A stretch of DNA of 64,000 bases from Ancylobacter crimeensis. GTDB lineage: Bacteria; Pseudomonadota; Alphaproteobacteria; Rhizobiales; Xanthobacteraceae. The DNA lies in the NCBI RefSeq assembly GCF_023016805.1, contig NZ_JALKCH010000016.1:1-64000 (forward strand). The letters are read 5' to 3'. Below are positions 1-11,123 of the stretch, in pieces (positions within the stretch are counted from its first letter, which is position 1; each line of letters starts with the position of its first letter). The notes under the pieces were generated by a model that was given only the letters and a program-made list of their open reading frames with translations, was not told where the DNA came from and searched no databases. Position numbers and translations under genes: made by a program.

Positions 1-62
1 TCGATCAGGTGACCCGCCATCGGCGCCCCCATGATCCCCAGACCGACAAATCCGACCTTCAT
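1..62 (-). CDS. glxR: Tartronate semialdehyde reductase (GlxR), N-terminal fragment cut by window start
   Basis: Only about the first 20 codons are inside the window. They read MKVGFVGLGIMGAPMAGHL, the N-terminal Rossmann GxGxxG signature of the 3-hydroxyisobutyrate / tartronate semialdehyde reductase family. It lies 43 nt downstream of hyi on the same strand, the usual gcl-hyi-glxR order, in which it would reduce tartronate semialdehyde to D-glycerate. The family is clear from the motif; the exact substrate rests on the neighbours. Confidence 0.8.
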   Translation of the reverse strand, partial: MKVGFVGLGIMGAPMAGHLI

Positions 63-105
63 CTTCGTTCCTCGTTTTCCTAGACGTGTACTGGGCGGGC
101 GGCGA

Positions 106-885
106 TCAGGCCGTCAGGGTCTTCAGCCAGCCGAGGCCGGCGCCCGTTTCGCCCTTGGGCTTGTACTCCGCCCCGATCCAGCCCTGATACCCGATGGCAT
201 CGAGATACTTGAACAGGAAGGGGTAGTTGATCTCGCCGGTGCCCGGCTCGTTGCGGCCCGGATTGTCGGCGAGCTGGATGTGCGCGATGGCGGCCAAGTT
301 CGCCTCGATGGTGCGGGCGAGGTCGCCTTCCATGATCTGCATGTGGTAGATGTCGTACTGGATGAAGAGGTTGTCGGAGCCGACCTCCTCGATGATCGCC
401 TTCGCCTGCTTGGTGTAGTTCAGGTAGAAGCCGGGAATGTCGCGTGTATTGATCGGCTCGATCAGCAGCTTCAGCCCCGCGTCCTTGATACGCGGCGCGG
501 CATATTTCAGGTTCTCGACGAAGGTCTTGTGCAGGACCTCGCGTTCGACCCCGGCGGGGACGATGCCGGCGAGGATGTTGACCTGCGGCGCGCCGAGCGC
601 GGTGGCATAGGTGATCGCCTTGTCGACGCCAGCGCGGAACTCGTCCACGCGGTCGGGCAGGATGGCGATGCCGCGCTCGCCCGCGCCCCAGTTTCCGGCG
701 GGCAGGTTGTGCAGCACCTGCACGAGGTTGTTGGCCTTTAGCTTGGCGACCAGCTCTTCCACCGGGAAATCATAGGGGAAGAGGTACTCCACGCCGGAGA
801 ACCCGGCGGCGGCGGCCTTCTCGAACCGGTCGAGGAAGGGCACCTCGTTGAAGAGCATGGTCAGATTGGCGGCAAAACGGGGCAT
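106..885 (-). CDS. hyi: Hydroxypyruvate isomerase
   Basis: A 259-residue TIM-barrel sugar-isomerase-like protein that interconverts hydroxypyruvate and tartronate semialdehyde in the glyoxylate-to-glycerate route. The EPINTRDIPGFYL block with Glu143 is the family's metal-binding signature, and the length equals the usual 258-260 residues. I chose the ATG at 885 (MPRFAANLTMLF) because AGGAG lies about eight bases upstream; the frame stays open to 957 but has no such site there. It sits between gcl and glxR on the same strand, so one transcript is likely. Confidence 0.9.
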   Translation of the reverse strand: MPRFAANLTMLFNEVPFLDRFEKAAAAGFSGVEYLFPYDFPVEELVAKLKANNLVQVLHNLPAGNWGAGERGIAILPDRVDEFRAGVDKAITYATALGAPQVNILAGIVPAGVEREVLHKTFVENLKYAAPRIKDAGLKLLIEPINTRDIPGFYLNYTKQAKAIIEEVGSDNLFIQYDIYHMQIMEGDLARTIEANLAAIAHIQLADNPGRNEPGTGEINYPFLFKYLDAIGYQGWIGAEYKPKGETGAGLGWLKTLTA

Positions 886-968
886 GGACCGCTCCTGGCA
901 GACATAAGATCGGAATGGGCGCGCGGCATGGCGCCGGAACGCCCGTGAAGGAGGCATGTGAAGGTCGT

Positions 969-996
969 GCCGCCCGCTTCGGATGAGGCGGGCGGC
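969..996 (-). repeat. Inverted repeat in the gcl-hyi spacer
   Basis: GCCGCCCGC (969-977) and GCGGGCGGC (988-996) form a perfect 9-bp stem with a 10-nt loop, a few bases after the gcl stop and before hyi. No T tract follows, so it is more likely an mRNA-stabilising or processing hairpin than a full terminator. The role is inferred. Confidence 0.4.
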
Positions 997-1002
997 GCGC
1001 GA

Positions 1003-2769
<1,767 letters not shown>

Positions 2770-3090
2770 GGCATTCCTCCTGCCGATTTTTTCTTCGGCG
2801 ACCTGTTCGACGACACGCCCGGTGGGACCTGAACCCGTGGGGCCGGCGGCGACGCGCCGGGCGGTCGGATTTTGCTCACGCCGCTGCGCGCGGATGCTGC
2901 GAGGCAGCATGATTTCCGCGGTGCGGAATGAATTTCCGAAATCGAGGAAAACATGCCACGCATGGATCATTTCCGCAATATGGAATTGATTTCTGATTTG
3001 CGAAAAAATCGGACATACGGCTTTATGCTGAGACGCCTGCTGCGCGACAGCAGGGCGCACCGCCGACGAACCACACCGGGTGAGCATTCC
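2770..3090. promoter_or_regulatory. gcl / iclR divergent promoter region with clustered TTCCGC dyads
   Basis: This 321-bp gap separates two divergent starts and is far more AT-rich than its flanks from about 2910 onward. It holds TTCCGC-GGT-GCGGAA (2914-2928), an overlapping CGGAA-TGAAT-TTCCG (2924-2938), TTCC-N7-GGAA (2972-2985) and GATTT-N6-AAATC (2995-3010). These dyads are plausible sites for the adjacent IclR protein. I cannot place a convincing -35/-10 pair. Confidence 0.5.
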
Positions 3091-3918
3091 ATGACCGAGG
3101 CCGTGACGACGCGACGCCGGGGACGGCCTTCCAGCAGCGGCGCATCCAGCGAGCCGGGGACCGGGGGCGGTGAGGTGCAGTCGCTGGACCGTGCCATCGC
3201 GCTGCTCGAAGTGCTGGCGGCGGCCGACGGCGTGACGTTGTCGGAGGTGGCGCGGCGAGCGGAGCTTCCGACGTCAACCGTGCACCGCCTGCTGACGACG
3301 CTGGAGCGCCGGGGGCTGGTGGGCCACGACGCCGAAACCGGCTACTGGCTTGTCGGGCTTGGGCTTTTTCGCATCGGTTCGGCTTATCTGCGCAATCGCC
3401 GGCTCCCCGAGATCGGGCGCGCGATGATTCGCGAACTCTCGCTCTCGGTGAACGAGACGGTGAACATTTCGATGATCGACGGGCCGGAGCTCGTCTGCGT
3501 GGCGCAGGTCGAGAGCCATGCCGCGGTGCGTGCGTTCTTCCGCATCGGTGCGCGCCTGCCGATCCACGCTTCGGGCGGCGGCAAGGCGATTCTCGCCGCG
3601 ATGTCGCCGGAGGCACGGCGCGACTGGCTCGGCGAGGACCAGCTCGCCCGCTACACCGACCACACCCATGTCAGCCGTCGCGCCTTGAATGCCGATCTCG
3701 CGGTGATTGCGGAGCGGGGCCATTCGATCGACGACGAGGAGCACACGCTCGGCATGCGTTGCGTCGCGGCGGCGGTGTTCGACGAATGGAAGGAGCCGAT
3801 CGGCGCGGTTTCGATCTCCGCTCCGGTGGTGCGTATGCCTCCCGAGCGGATCACCGAGCTCGGCCAGCGGGTGATCGAAGTCGCCCGGCGCCTGACGACG
3901 CGCTATTCGGGGCTCTGA
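3091..3918 (+). CDS. IclR-family transcriptional regulator
   Basis: A 275-residue regulator: a basic N-terminal tail, a winged helix-turn-helix at about residues 30-95 ([12 protein letters not shown] ... [16 protein letters not shown]) and a C-terminal IclR effector domain with the GGGKAILA stretch. It is divergent from gcl, and in other bacteria IclR-type proteins such as AllR control gcl operons in response to glyoxylate, so local control of gcl-hyi-glxR is the best inference. The frame is open from 2953, but the ATG at 3091 ([13 protein letters not shown]) gives a normal length and keeps the intergenic dyads untranslated. Confidence 0.85.
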   Translation: MTEAVTTRRRGRPSSSGASSEPGTGGGEVQSLDRAIALLEVLAAADGVTLSEVARRAELPTSTVHRLLTTLERRGLVGHDAETGYWLVGLGLFRIGSAYLRNRRLPEIGRAMIRELSLSVNETVNISMIDGPELVCVAQVESHAAVRAFFRIGARLPIHASGGGKAILAAMSPEARRDWLGEDQLARYTDHTHVSRRALNADLAVIAERGHSIDDEEHTLGMRCVAAAVFDEWKEPIGAVSISAPVVRMPPERITELGQRVIEVARRLTTRYSGL

Positions 3919-3925
3919 GCGGATC

Positions 3926-3961
3926 TTAAAGAAAAAGACCGGCGCGGGGTACGCGCCGGTC
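3926..3961 (-). terminator. Rho-independent terminator downstream of the first frc
   Basis: GACCGGCGCG (3937-3946) pairs with CGCGCCGGTC (3952-3961) as a 10-bp stem with a 5-nt loop. On the minus strand it is followed by TTTTTCTTTAAG, so it ends transcription coming from the formyl-CoA transferase at 4033. It also sits at the end of the convergent iclR gene. Confidence 0.8.
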
Positions 3962-4032
3962 CGATCCGTCCAGTCAGGTGGATGACGAGACCAATTGGCC
4001 GATCATCCACCCGCCTTTGAGAGCAATCGGCC

Positions 4033-5283
4033 TCAGACCGCCTTGGCGTCGTGCAGGGCGGCGATTTCTTCCTGCGAGTAGCCGAGGTCGGCGAGCACTT
4101 CGTTGGTGTGCTGGCCGAGCAGCGGGGAGGCGGTCACTTCGACGGTCATGTCCGAGAACTTGATCGGCGAGCCGACGGTCAGGTACTTGCCGATCTTCGG
4201 GTGATCGACCTCGACCACGGTGCCGCTGGCGCGCAGCGACGGGTCGTTCGCGATCTCCTTCATCGACAGCACCGGCGCGCAGGGGATGTCGAACTTACGC
4301 AGGATGTCGACGGCCTCGAACTTGGTCTTGTCCGACAGCCAGTTCTCGATGAAGGCGAAGATGTCGAAGATCTTGTCCTGACGGGCAGCGGCGGTGTTGT
4401 ACGCCGGATCGTCGATCCACTCTTCCTTGCCCAGCGCCTTGCAGATCGGCGCCCAGGCGTGGCCCTGGATGGTGAAATAGATATAGGCGTTGGGATCGGT
4501 TTCCCAGCCCTTGCACTTCAGCACCCAGCCCGGCTGGCCGCCGCCGCCGGCATTGCCGCCGCGCGGAACGACATCCGAGAACTCGCCGTGCGGGTACTGG
4601 GGATATTCTTCCAGATAGCCCAGCGCGTCGAGGCGCTGCTGGTCGCGCAGCTTCACGCGGCACAGGTTCAGCACCGAATCCTGCATCGACACGGCGACCT
4701 TCTGGCCCTTGCCGGTGCGGTTCTTCTGGTGAAGCGCCGTCAGGATGCCGATGGCGAGGTGCATGCCGGTGTTGGAATCGCCGAGCGCCGCCGCGGAGAC
4801 GGTCGGGGGGCCATCCCAGAAGCCGGTGGTGGAAGCCGCGCCGCCGGCGCACTGCGCCACGTTCTCGTAGACCTTCAGGTCTTCATAATGGTGGCCGTCC
4901 GAGAAGCCCTTCACCGAGGCGAGGATCATGCCCGGGTTCAGCTCCTGGATGTGCGCCCAGGTGAAGCCCATGCGATCGAGCGCGCCGGGGCCGAAATTCT
5001 CGACCATGACGTCCGACTCTTTGATGAGCTTGGTCAGCACTTCCTTGCCCTGGGCGGTCTTGGTGTCCAGCGTCAGGGAGCGCTTGTTCGAGTTCAGCAT
5101 CGTGAAGTAGAGCGCATCGGCGTCCTTCACGTGGCGGAGCTGCGAGCGGGTCACGTCACCCGCGCCGGGGCGCTCGACCTTGATGACGTCCGCGCCGAAC
5201 CAGGCGAGGAGCTGGGTGCAGGCAGGACCGGCCTGCACATGCGTGAAATCGATGATCTTTATACCCTCAAGCGGCTTAGTCAT
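4033..5283 (-). CDS. frc: Formyl-CoA:oxalate CoA-transferase, copy 1
   Basis: A 416-residue class III CoA-transferase, the same length as characterised Frc enzymes. It moves CoA from formyl-CoA to oxalate, supplying oxalyl-CoA for Oxc. The catalytic aspartate is at residue 169 (LGDSNTG), exactly the Frc position, and the glycine loop GGGGQPG before LKCKGWE is present. The ATG at 5283 has AAGGG about 12 nt upstream. It is the last gene of a minus-strand series gntR-gntR-oxc-frc-frc and ends at a strong terminator. It differs from the CaiB and BbsF relatives in keeping the full Frc active-site set. Confidence 0.93.
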   Translation of the reverse strand: MTKPLEGIKIIDFTHVQAGPACTQLLAWFGADVIKVERPGAGDVTRSQLRHVKDADALYFTMLNSNKRSLTLDTKTAQGKEVLTKLIKESDVMVENFGPGALDRMGFTWAHIQELNPGMILASVKGFSDGHHYEDLKVYENVAQCAGGAASTTGFWDGPPTVSAAALGDSNTGMHLAIGILTALHQKNRTGKGQKVAVSMQDSVLNLCRVKLRDQQRLDALGYLEEYPQYPHGEFSDVVPRGGNAGGGGQPGWVLKCKGWETDPNAYIYFTIQGHAWAPICKALGKEEWIDDPAYNTAAARQDKIFDIFAFIENWLSDKTKFEAVDILRKFDIPCAPVLSMKEIANDPSLRASGTVVEVDHPKIGKYLTVGSPIKFSDMTVEVTASPLLGQHTNEVLADLGYSQEEIAALHDAKAV

Positions 5284-5672
5284 CTTAGTCGATTTCCCTT
5301 ATTCAGCGTTCGATCGTGGATCCGGGCCTTGAATTGTCAGTCCCGCGCGGTCCGGAAGCGATGAGCCACCCTTGCGGGTGGAAGGCACGAAAGGAAGTCC
5401 ACGCCCGGCCGGTCCCCGCCTGGAGCACCCGCGGGTGCTGCCGCCGTCGCGACGCCGTTCCATCGTCGCTCCGCCGGGCAAACCCGCCGGCTGAAGACCG
5501 GGCCATGTGCTTCCCTGTCGGCCGCGCCTCAGCGGTGCGGCCAACGGGGCGGCGCGAGCCGTCCCGTCCATTGCTCCGGCAGGTTCGCCGCGTCGCCACG
5601 CCGGCCTGCCGCTTTTCGCCCGAGGGCGAGTATCGTCGCGCGGCGCACGCCCGCAGGAGCGCGCCGCCGGTG
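5284..5672. other. 389-bp spacer between the two frc genes
   Basis: No gene is supported here; the open frames overlap one another and have random composition. Two hairpins are visible: CGGCAGG / CCTGCCG (5577-5583 with 5605-5611) and TCGCCC-GA-GGGCGA (5616-5629). Neither is followed by a T tract on the minus strand. The gap is long for two genes of one operon, so the downstream frc may have its own promoter, but none is obvious. Confidence 0.5.
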
Positions 5673-6950
5673 TCACTCGGCCGCCTGGCGCGGGGCGAGG
5701 CCGACGGCGCCCGAGGACCGCACGGCCTCGATCTGCGCCTCGTTAAGCCCCAGCACGCTGGCCAGAACCTCTTCGGTGTGCTCGCCGAGCAGGGGCGAAC
5801 GCTCCACCTTCACGTCGTTGTCCGACAGCTTCACCGGGTTGCCGACGGTGAGATAGGTGCCGCGCACCGGATGGTCGACCTCCACCAGAGTGCCCGTCGC
5901 GTAGAGCGAACGGTCCTCGGCGATTTCCTTCATCGAGAGGATCGGGCCGCAGGGAATGTCGTATTTGTTGAGCATTTCCATGGCCTCGAACTTGGTATGG
6001 GCCATGGTCCAGGCTTCGATGCGGGTGAAGATCTCGTTGAGGTGCGGCAGACGGCCGGCCGGGGTCGCATAATCCGGATTGGTCTTCCAGGTCGGCTCGC
6101 CGATGACGTCGCAGATCTTCTCCCAGACCGGGCCCTGGGTGATGAAGTAGATATAGGCGTTGGGATCGTGCTCCCAACCCTTGCACTTCAGGATGCGGCC
6201 GGGCTGGCCGCCGCCGGAATCATTGCCCGCGCGCGGAACGGTCTCGCCGAAAGGCACGCCTTCGCCGAACTGGCTGTATTCGCGCAGCGGGCCGCGCTCC
6301 AGGCGCTGCTGGTCGCGCAGCTTCACGCGGCAGAGATTCAGCACCGAATCCTGCATGGCGCACATCACCTTCTGGCCGCGGCCGGTCAGCGTGCGCTGGT
6401 AGAGCGCCGTGACGATGCCGAGCGCAAGGTGCAGGCCGGTGCCGGAATCGCCGATCTGGGCGCCGGTCACCATCGGCAGGCCGTCGCGGAAGCCGGTGGT
6501 GGAGGCCGAGCCGCCGGTGCACTGGGCGACGTTCTCATAGACCTTGCAATCCTCGAACGGGCCGGGACCGAAGCCCTTCACCGAGGCGAGGATGATGCGC
6601 GGGTTGATCTCCTGGATGCGCTCCCAGGTGAAACCCATGCGGTCGAGCGCGCCGGGCGCGAAGTTCTCGACCATCACGTCGCAGACTTTCACCAGCTCCT
6701 CGAGGACCCTCTTGCCCTCGGGGTTCTTGGTGTCCAGCGTGATCGAGCGCTTGTTCGAGTTCAGCATGGTGAAATAGAGGCTGTCCGCATTCGGGATGTC
6801 CCGAAGCTGGGCGCGGGTGACATCACCCTCGCCGGGACGCTCCACCTTGATGACGTCGGCGCCGAACCAGGCAAGCAGCTGCGTGCAGGTCGGGCCGGAC
6901 TGGACGTGTGTGAAATCGAGGACGCGGACGCCGTCGAGTGCCTTGGCCAT
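5673..6950 (-). CDS. frc: Formyl-CoA:oxalate CoA-transferase, copy 2
   Basis: A 425-residue paralogue of the transferase at 4033, similar along the whole length. The catalytic Asp is at 168 (IGDSGTG), and the glycine loop reads SGGGQPG where copy 1 has GGGGQPG. A C-terminal tail of about ten residues is unique to it. It lies between oxc and copy 1 on the same strand. The duplication suggests a division of labour (different CoA donors or acceptors, or dosage), but the sequence cannot say which copy prefers oxalate. Confidence 0.92.
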   Translation of the reverse strand: MAKALDGVRVLDFTHVQSGPTCTQLLAWFGADVIKVERPGEGDVTRAQLRDIPNADSLYFTMLNSNKRSITLDTKNPEGKRVLEELVKVCDVMVENFAPGALDRMGFTWERIQEINPRIILASVKGFGPGPFEDCKVYENVAQCTGGSASTTGFRDGLPMVTGAQIGDSGTGLHLALGIVTALYQRTLTGRGQKVMCAMQDSVLNLCRVKLRDQQRLERGPLREYSQFGEGVPFGETVPRAGNDSGGGQPGRILKCKGWEHDPNAYIYFITQGPVWEKICDVIGEPTWKTNPDYATPAGRLPHLNEIFTRIEAWTMAHTKFEAMEMLNKYDIPCGPILSMKEIAEDRSLYATGTLVEVDHPVRGTYLTVGNPVKLSDNDVKVERSPLLGEHTEEVLASVLGLNEAQIEAVRSSGAVGLAPRQAAE

Positions 6951-7008
6951 GGGTTTCCTCTCGAAGCAATAAGGTCCGGCGTTGATCGCCGTTTATGTTG
7001 CAGATGTC

Positions 7009-7043
7009 CGTATGGACGGGGGCGGGTGGCCTCCGTCCATACG
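7009..7043. repeat. Perfect 11-bp inverted repeat upstream of frc copy 2
   Basis: CGTATGGACGG (7009-7019) and CCGTCCATACG (7033-7043) are exact reverse complements separated by 13 nt, about 60-90 bp upstream of the frc start. It could be an operator or an RNA hairpin; no T tract follows on either strand. Confidence 0.55.
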
Positions 7044-7250
7044 CGCCTGTCGTCAGTGCCGGCGCCCGAAGGTTCCGGCGGGTGCCTTCCGCTCCGCTCG
7101 GCCGGGGGACGCCGCGCTCGTCGGCCCCGGTCAGGTGCGGTCCGGTGCGTTCGCCCTGCTTGTTCCGGCCGCTTGGCGTCGGCCGCCGCAGGGTCCCCGC
7201 ACCGTTCCTGGAACGGAGGGCTTCGGCTGTGAAAGCCGGAGCACGTTCCT

Positions 7251-7278
7251 GCCGGACCGGCGATGACGCCGGACCGGC
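7251..7278. repeat. Duplicated GCCGGACCGGC unit after the oxc stop
   Basis: The 11-mer GCCGGACCGGC occurs at 7251-7261 and 7268-7278, separated by GATGAC. Each unit is nearly self-complementary, so the two pair into an 11-bp stem with one central mismatch. It lies 14 nt beyond the oxc stop and may act as a 3' end or RNA-stability hairpin. Confidence 0.45.
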
Positions 7279-7291
7279 AAGCATTCGATGC

Positions 7292-9031
7292 TCACTTCTT
7301 CTTCTTCACCACGCTCTGCGGGTTCAGGCTGCCGATATTGCCGCTCTCGCTGCCGGCCTCGGGGTCGATGACGGCGTTGATGAGGGTGGGGCGGCCCGAA
7401 TCGATCGCCGCGTTGACGGCGGCGGCCAGCTCGTGCGGGGTCGTGACGTTCACGCCCACGCCGCCGAAGGCCTCCATCATCTTGTCGTAGCGGCTGTCCT
7501 TCACGAACACGGTCGTGCCGGGGTCGCGGCCGGTCGGGTCGGTGTCGGTGCCGCGATAGATGCCGTTATTGTTGAACACAACCACGCAGACCGGCAGGTT
7601 GTAGCGGCAGATGGTCTCGACTTCCATGCCGGAGAAGCCGAAGGCCGAGTCGCCTTCCACCGCGAGGACCGGCTTGCCGGTCTCGACCGCGGCGGCGATG
7701 GCGAAGCCCATGCCGATGCCCATCACGCCCCAGGTGCCGACGTCGAGGCGCTTGCGCGGCTCATACATGTCGATGATGCCGCGGGCGAGGTCGAGCGTGT
7801 TGGCGCCCTCGTTCACCAGCATCGTGTCCGGGCGCTCCTTGATGATGGTGCGCAGCGCGCCAAGCGCCGAGTGGAAGTCCATCGGGCTGGAGTTCTTCAG
7901 CAGGCGCGGCGCCATCTTGGCGATGTTCGCGTCCTTCTTGGAAGCCACCGAGCCGGTCCAGTCGGACGAGGCCTTCGGGAAGCTCTCGCCCATGCCGTCG
8001 ATGAGCGCGGTCACGCAGGAGCCGATGTCGCCGACCAGCGGAGCCGCGATTTCGACGTTGGAGTCCATCTCCTTCGGCTCGATGTCGATCTGGATGAACT
8101 TCTTGGGGGCGTCGCCCCAGCTCTTGCCCTTGCCGTGCGACAGCAGCCAGTTGAGGCGCGCGCCGATGAGGACGACGACGTCGGAATCCTTCAGCACCAG
8201 CGAGCGGGCCGCGCCGGCCGACTGCGGGTGGGTGTCGGGCAGGATGCCCTTGGCCATCGACATCGGCAGGAAGGGAATGCCGCTCTTCTCGATGAGGGTG
8301 CGGATCTCGTCATCGGCCTGGGCATAGGCCGCGCCCTTGCCGAGCACGATGAGGGGGCGCTTGGCGTCCTTCAGCAGGTCGAGCGCGCGCTGCACGGCGG
8401 CGGGGGCGGGGAGCTGCGCCGGAGCGGGGTCGATCACCTTCACCAGCGACTTGGCGCCGGCTTCGGCGTCCATCACCTGGGAGAACAGCTTGGCGGGCAG
8501 GTCGAGATAGACGCCGCCGGGGCGGCCGGAGACCGCGGCGCGGATGGCGCGGGCGACGCCGATGCCGATGTCGGCGGCGTGCAGCACGCGGAAGGCGGCC
8601 TTGCAGAGCGGCTTGGCGATGGCGAGCTGGTCCATCTCCTCATAGTCGCCCTGCTGGAGGTCGACGATCTCGCGCTCGGAGGAGCCCGAGATGAGGATCA
8701 TCGGGAAACAGTTGGTGGTCGCGTTGGCGAGGGCGGTGAGGCCGTTCAGGAAGCCCGGCGCGGAAACGGTCAGGCAGATGCCCGGCTTCTTGGTGAGGAA
8801 GCCGGCGATGGCGGCGGCGTTGCCGGCGTTCTGCTCGTGGCGGAACGAGACGACGCGGATGCCCTCTTCCTGGGCCATGCGGCCGAGATCGGTGATCGGA
8901 ATGCCCGGCACGCCGTAGATCGTGTCGATGCCGTTCAGTTTCAGGGCGTCGATGACCAGATGGAAGCCATCGGTCAGCTCCTGGGTTTCGGCCTCGACGG
9001 TGTTGTCAATGATCTGTGCTACTGCGGACAT
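7292..9031 (-). CDS. oxc: Oxalyl-CoA decarboxylase
   Basis: A 579-residue ThDP enzyme that converts oxalyl-CoA to formyl-CoA and CO2, the committed step of oxalate catabolism. The N-terminal ThDP glutamate ([10 protein letters not shown], Glu66) and the C-terminal [11 protein letters not shown] ... VVFNNNG cofactor motif are intact, and a C-terminal run of lysines (VVKKKK) is present. The start at 9031 ([10 protein letters not shown]) has GGGAGG nine bases upstream; an earlier in-frame start lacks this. It is flanked upstream by two GntR genes and downstream by two frc genes, all on one strand. Confidence 0.95.
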   Translation of the reverse strand: MSAVAQIIDNTVEAETQELTDGFHLVIDALKLNGIDTIYGVPGIPITDLGRMAQEEGIRVVSFRHEQNAGNAAAIAGFLTKKPGICLTVSAPGFLNGLTALANATTNCFPMILISGSSEREIVDLQQGDYEEMDQLAIAKPLCKAAFRVLHAADIGIGVARAIRAAVSGRPGGVYLDLPAKLFSQVMDAEAGAKSLVKVIDPAPAQLPAPAAVQRALDLLKDAKRPLIVLGKGAAYAQADDEIRTLIEKSGIPFLPMSMAKGILPDTHPQSAGAARSLVLKDSDVVVLIGARLNWLLSHGKGKSWGDAPKKFIQIDIEPKEMDSNVEIAAPLVGDIGSCVTALIDGMGESFPKASSDWTGSVASKKDANIAKMAPRLLKNSSPMDFHSALGALRTIIKERPDTMLVNEGANTLDLARGIIDMYEPRKRLDVGTWGVMGIGMGFAIAAAVETGKPVLAVEGDSAFGFSGMEVETICRYNLPVCVVVFNNNGIYRGTDTDPTGRDPGTTVFVKDSRYDKMMEAFGGVGVNVTTPHELAAAVNAAIDSGRPTLINAVIDPEAGSESGNIGSLNPQSVVKKKK

Positions 9032-9160
9032 TCCGCTTCCTCCCGGTAATCTTCTCTGCACCGTTATGCTCAATCCCGACACCTGAGACCGCGCGGGCTT
9101 CCAGACGCTTGTGCTGAAAGCGAGGACGGCACGTTGGCTTTGCGCCTTCCGGGTGTGCGC

Positions 9161-9240
9161 GGCGGAGGTTCATCTCCGCCTTGGCCTCACCTTCGATCCG
9201 GTCGCTCGCCCAGATATCGGTCGGACGGGTCCTCCCGTCC
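9161..9240. repeat. Two short hairpins between gntR and oxc
   Basis: GGCGGAG-N6-CTCCGCC (9161-9180) and GGACGGG-N4-CCCGTCC (9223-9240) lie in the 274-bp gap between the first GntR gene and oxc. Neither has a T tract. A possible minus-strand promoter lies closer to oxc (TTGAGC, 16 nt, GATTAC near 9050-9080) but is weak. Confidence 0.3.
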
Positions 9241-9305
9241 TCTCGACTTAACCCCGATCCCGGTCGCGCCGGAATCTCCGGCACGCCCGCGATCCGATTC
9301 CGACC

Positions 9306-10040
9306 TCAATCGAGGTCGACGTGGTTCTCGACATGCCTCGCCAGCCGGAGCGTATGGTCGCGGACCAGACGCTCGGCACGGTCCATGTCCCGTGCCTCGA
9401 GAGCCTCGATGATCTCCAGATGGTCAGCCGCCGAACGCTGCGCCCGGTCCATCTCGAAGATGGTGCGATGGCGGATGGCCCGTACGTGCAGGAACAGGTT
9501 TTCCGTCATCGCCGCGAGTAGGGTGGAGCCGCTCAGCCGGATAAGGGCCTGGTGAAACGCGATATTCGCGGAGGAATATTCGTCACACCGGTCACGCTCG
9601 ATCCGGGAGAGGTCGAACTCCCTGAAATAGATCCTCAGTTCGGCGATCGCCTCATCGCTCGCGCGTTGCGCGGCAAGGCGGGCCGCCATGCTTTCCAGCG
9701 CCGCCCAGGCCTCGATCATCTCGATGATCTCGGCCTTGGTCCGGCGCACCACCAGAATGCCCCGCCGGGGTACGGCGCGGAGCAGGCCTTCCTGCTCCAG
9801 CATCGCGACCGCCTCGCGGATGGGCGTCCGGCTTGCGCCCAGACGCTCCGAAATATCCCGTTCGTCCAGCAGCAACGGCTCTTCCGAGCCGTAGATGTTC
9901 ATGTTCGTGATGGCTTCCTTGATGGCCGAATAGGCCTTGCTCTTGAAGCTCTCCTTGGCCGGCAGCCGCTCGATGGCGAGGCCATGGTCGCTACTGTGCC
10001 AGCGCTTGTTCACTACCTGCTCGCCATTCACGAGGAGCAT
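9306..10040 (-). CDS. GntR-family regulator, FCD subfamily (oxalate cluster, 1)
   Basis: A 244-residue FadR-like regulator: a winged helix-turn-helix at about 33-100 (LGASRTPIREAVAMLEQEGLL) and a helical FCD effector domain with histidines in ANIAFHQAL, AADHLEI and RDHTLRL that normally bind a metal. It is closely related to the GntR protein encoded just upstream, including the IEMIxxWAALESMAARLA stretch. Start: ATG at 10040 (MLLVNGEQ); a GTG nine bases inside has better ribosome-site spacing. An earlier TTG at 10088 would overlap an operator-like dyad and is unlikely. Confidence 0.87.
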   Translation of the reverse strand: MLLVNGEQVVNKRWHSSDHGLAIERLPAKESFKSKAYSAIKEAITNMNIYGSEEPLLLDERDISERLGASRTPIREAVAMLEQEGLLRAVPRRGILVVRRTKAEIIEMIEAWAALESMAARLAAQRASDEAIAELRIYFREFDLSRIERDRCDEYSSANIAFHQALIRLSGSTLLAAMTENLFLHVRAIRHRTIFEMDRAQRSAADHLEIIEALEARDMDRAERLVRDHTLRLARHVENHVDLD

Positions 10041-10379
10041 CCTCTGCGGGATCCCCGCCGAAAATTCGCTCGAAATTTGGCATACCAAATACCAACCGTC
10101 AATCTGGTATGCGACATTTTAACAACCCCCTCGGGGGCCTGACGCGTACCGAGAGGAGGCGCGAAGCATCCTCCAAGATCGTTCGTATGCAAAATACCAC
10201 GATCGCGCAGGCATGGCGAGCCGTTCCCCAGCGGCATGAGCGAGGGCGGCGTCATCACAGATCCGTGGCGGGGGGCGTGCGTCGGCCTGCCGGCGCAGAT
10301 GCTGGCCGGCAGGCGCTCCGCCGCGCGCCTGAGGCGGCGGGCGGGAATCAGCCTGACGCTTCCGTCCGGGAGGGCGGCG
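10041..10379. promoter_or_regulatory. Upstream region of GntR gene 1 with two TGGYATRC operator-like sites
   Basis: ATTTGGCATACCAAAT at 10075-10090 is a 16-bp dyad, symmetric except for the central pair. A second half-site, TGGTATGC, lies at 10105-10112, 22 bp further upstream. The remaining gap up to the second regulator gene shows nothing coding. The sites resemble known FCD-GntR operators with a TGGTATACCA-like core; autoregulation is the natural inference. Confidence 0.6.
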
Positions 10380-11123
10380 TCAGGACGGGAACTTGCCGTG
10401 CTTCTCGACATGGGCGGCGAGGCCCAGCGTGTGCTCCCGCACCAGCCGCTCGGCGAGGTCGGCGTCGCGCGCGATGAGGGCGGCGATGATGGCGCGATGT
10501 TCCTGCAGCGAGCGCTCGGAGCGATTCTCCTGCCGCACCGACACCGCGCGGATTCCGCGGATGTGGATGAACAGGTTCTCGGTCATCTCGCCGATCATCC
10601 TGCAGCCGCCCAGCCGGATGATGGTCTGGTGGAAGCGGATATTGGCGTCCGAATACTCGTTCATGTGCTCGGCCGGCGCCTCGTCCTCGAAATCGTGGAA
10701 GACGTCGCGCAGTTCGGTCAGTTCGCTGTCGCTGGCGCGCACCGTGGCGAGCCGCGCGGCCATGCTCTCCAGCGCCGCCCAGACCGTGATCATCTCGATG
10801 ATCTCGCCCTTGGACTTGCGGACCACGAAGATGCCGCGGCGCGGCACGGAGCGCACGAAGCCCTCCTGCTCCAGCACGGTCAATGCCTCGCGGATCGGGG
10901 TACGGCTGACGCCGAGATCCTGGGAGAGCTGGCGCTCGTCGAGCCGGATGTCACCGTCCTGGCCATACATGTCCATTTCGGTGATCGCCTTCTTTATGGC
11001 GTCGTAGGCGAGCGTGCGTAGGCTGGTATTCGCCGCGAGCGGGGCGATGTTCAGGCGGATCTGGGCGTCGGTCGCGTCCACGGGCGGCTCCTCTGCACTC
11101 CCTGTGTTCGGCGCGCGCCACAT
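10380..11123 (-). CDS. GntR-family regulator, FCD subfamily (oxalate cluster, 2)
   Basis: A 247-residue FCD-type GntR protein, a clear paralogue of the neighbouring regulator (shared RTPIREAL, LEQEGF, SVPRRGIFVV and WAALESMAARLA blocks). Winged helix at about 36-105, FCD domain at about 115-240. It is divergent from the first oxalate carrier and co-directional with the other regulator and oxc-frc. Start: ATG at 11123 with GGAG seven bases upstream; a GTG at 11081 has an even better GAGGAG site and would remove 14 residues. Confidence 0.87.
   Translation of the reverse strand: MWRAPNTGSAEEPPVDATDAQIRLNIAPLAANTSLRTLAYDAIKKAITEMDMYGQDGDIRLDERQLSQDLGVSRTPIREALTVLEQEGFVRSVPRRGIFVVRKSKGEIIEMITVWAALESMAARLATVRASDSELTELRDVFHDFEDEAPAEHMNEYSDANIRFHQTIIRLGGCRMIGEMTENLFIHIRGIRAVSVRQENRSERSLQEHRAIIAALIARDADLAERLVREHTLGLAAHVEKHGKFPS

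Larger units (their letters stand above)
6951..7291. other. 341-bp spacer between oxc and frc copy 2
   Basis: No coding sequence is supported. The stretch is rich in inverted repeats: an 11-bp perfect one at 7009-7043 and a repeated GCCGGACCGGC unit at 7251-7278, plus a small CGGCT / AGCCG hairpin near 7225-7240. It would form a long structured leader or spacer in an oxc-frc transcript. Confidence 0.5.

Noticed and set aside
7251..7278. Duplicated 11-mer as the beginning of a CRISPR array
   Set aside because: Only two copies with a 6-nt spacer; far too short and self-complementary.
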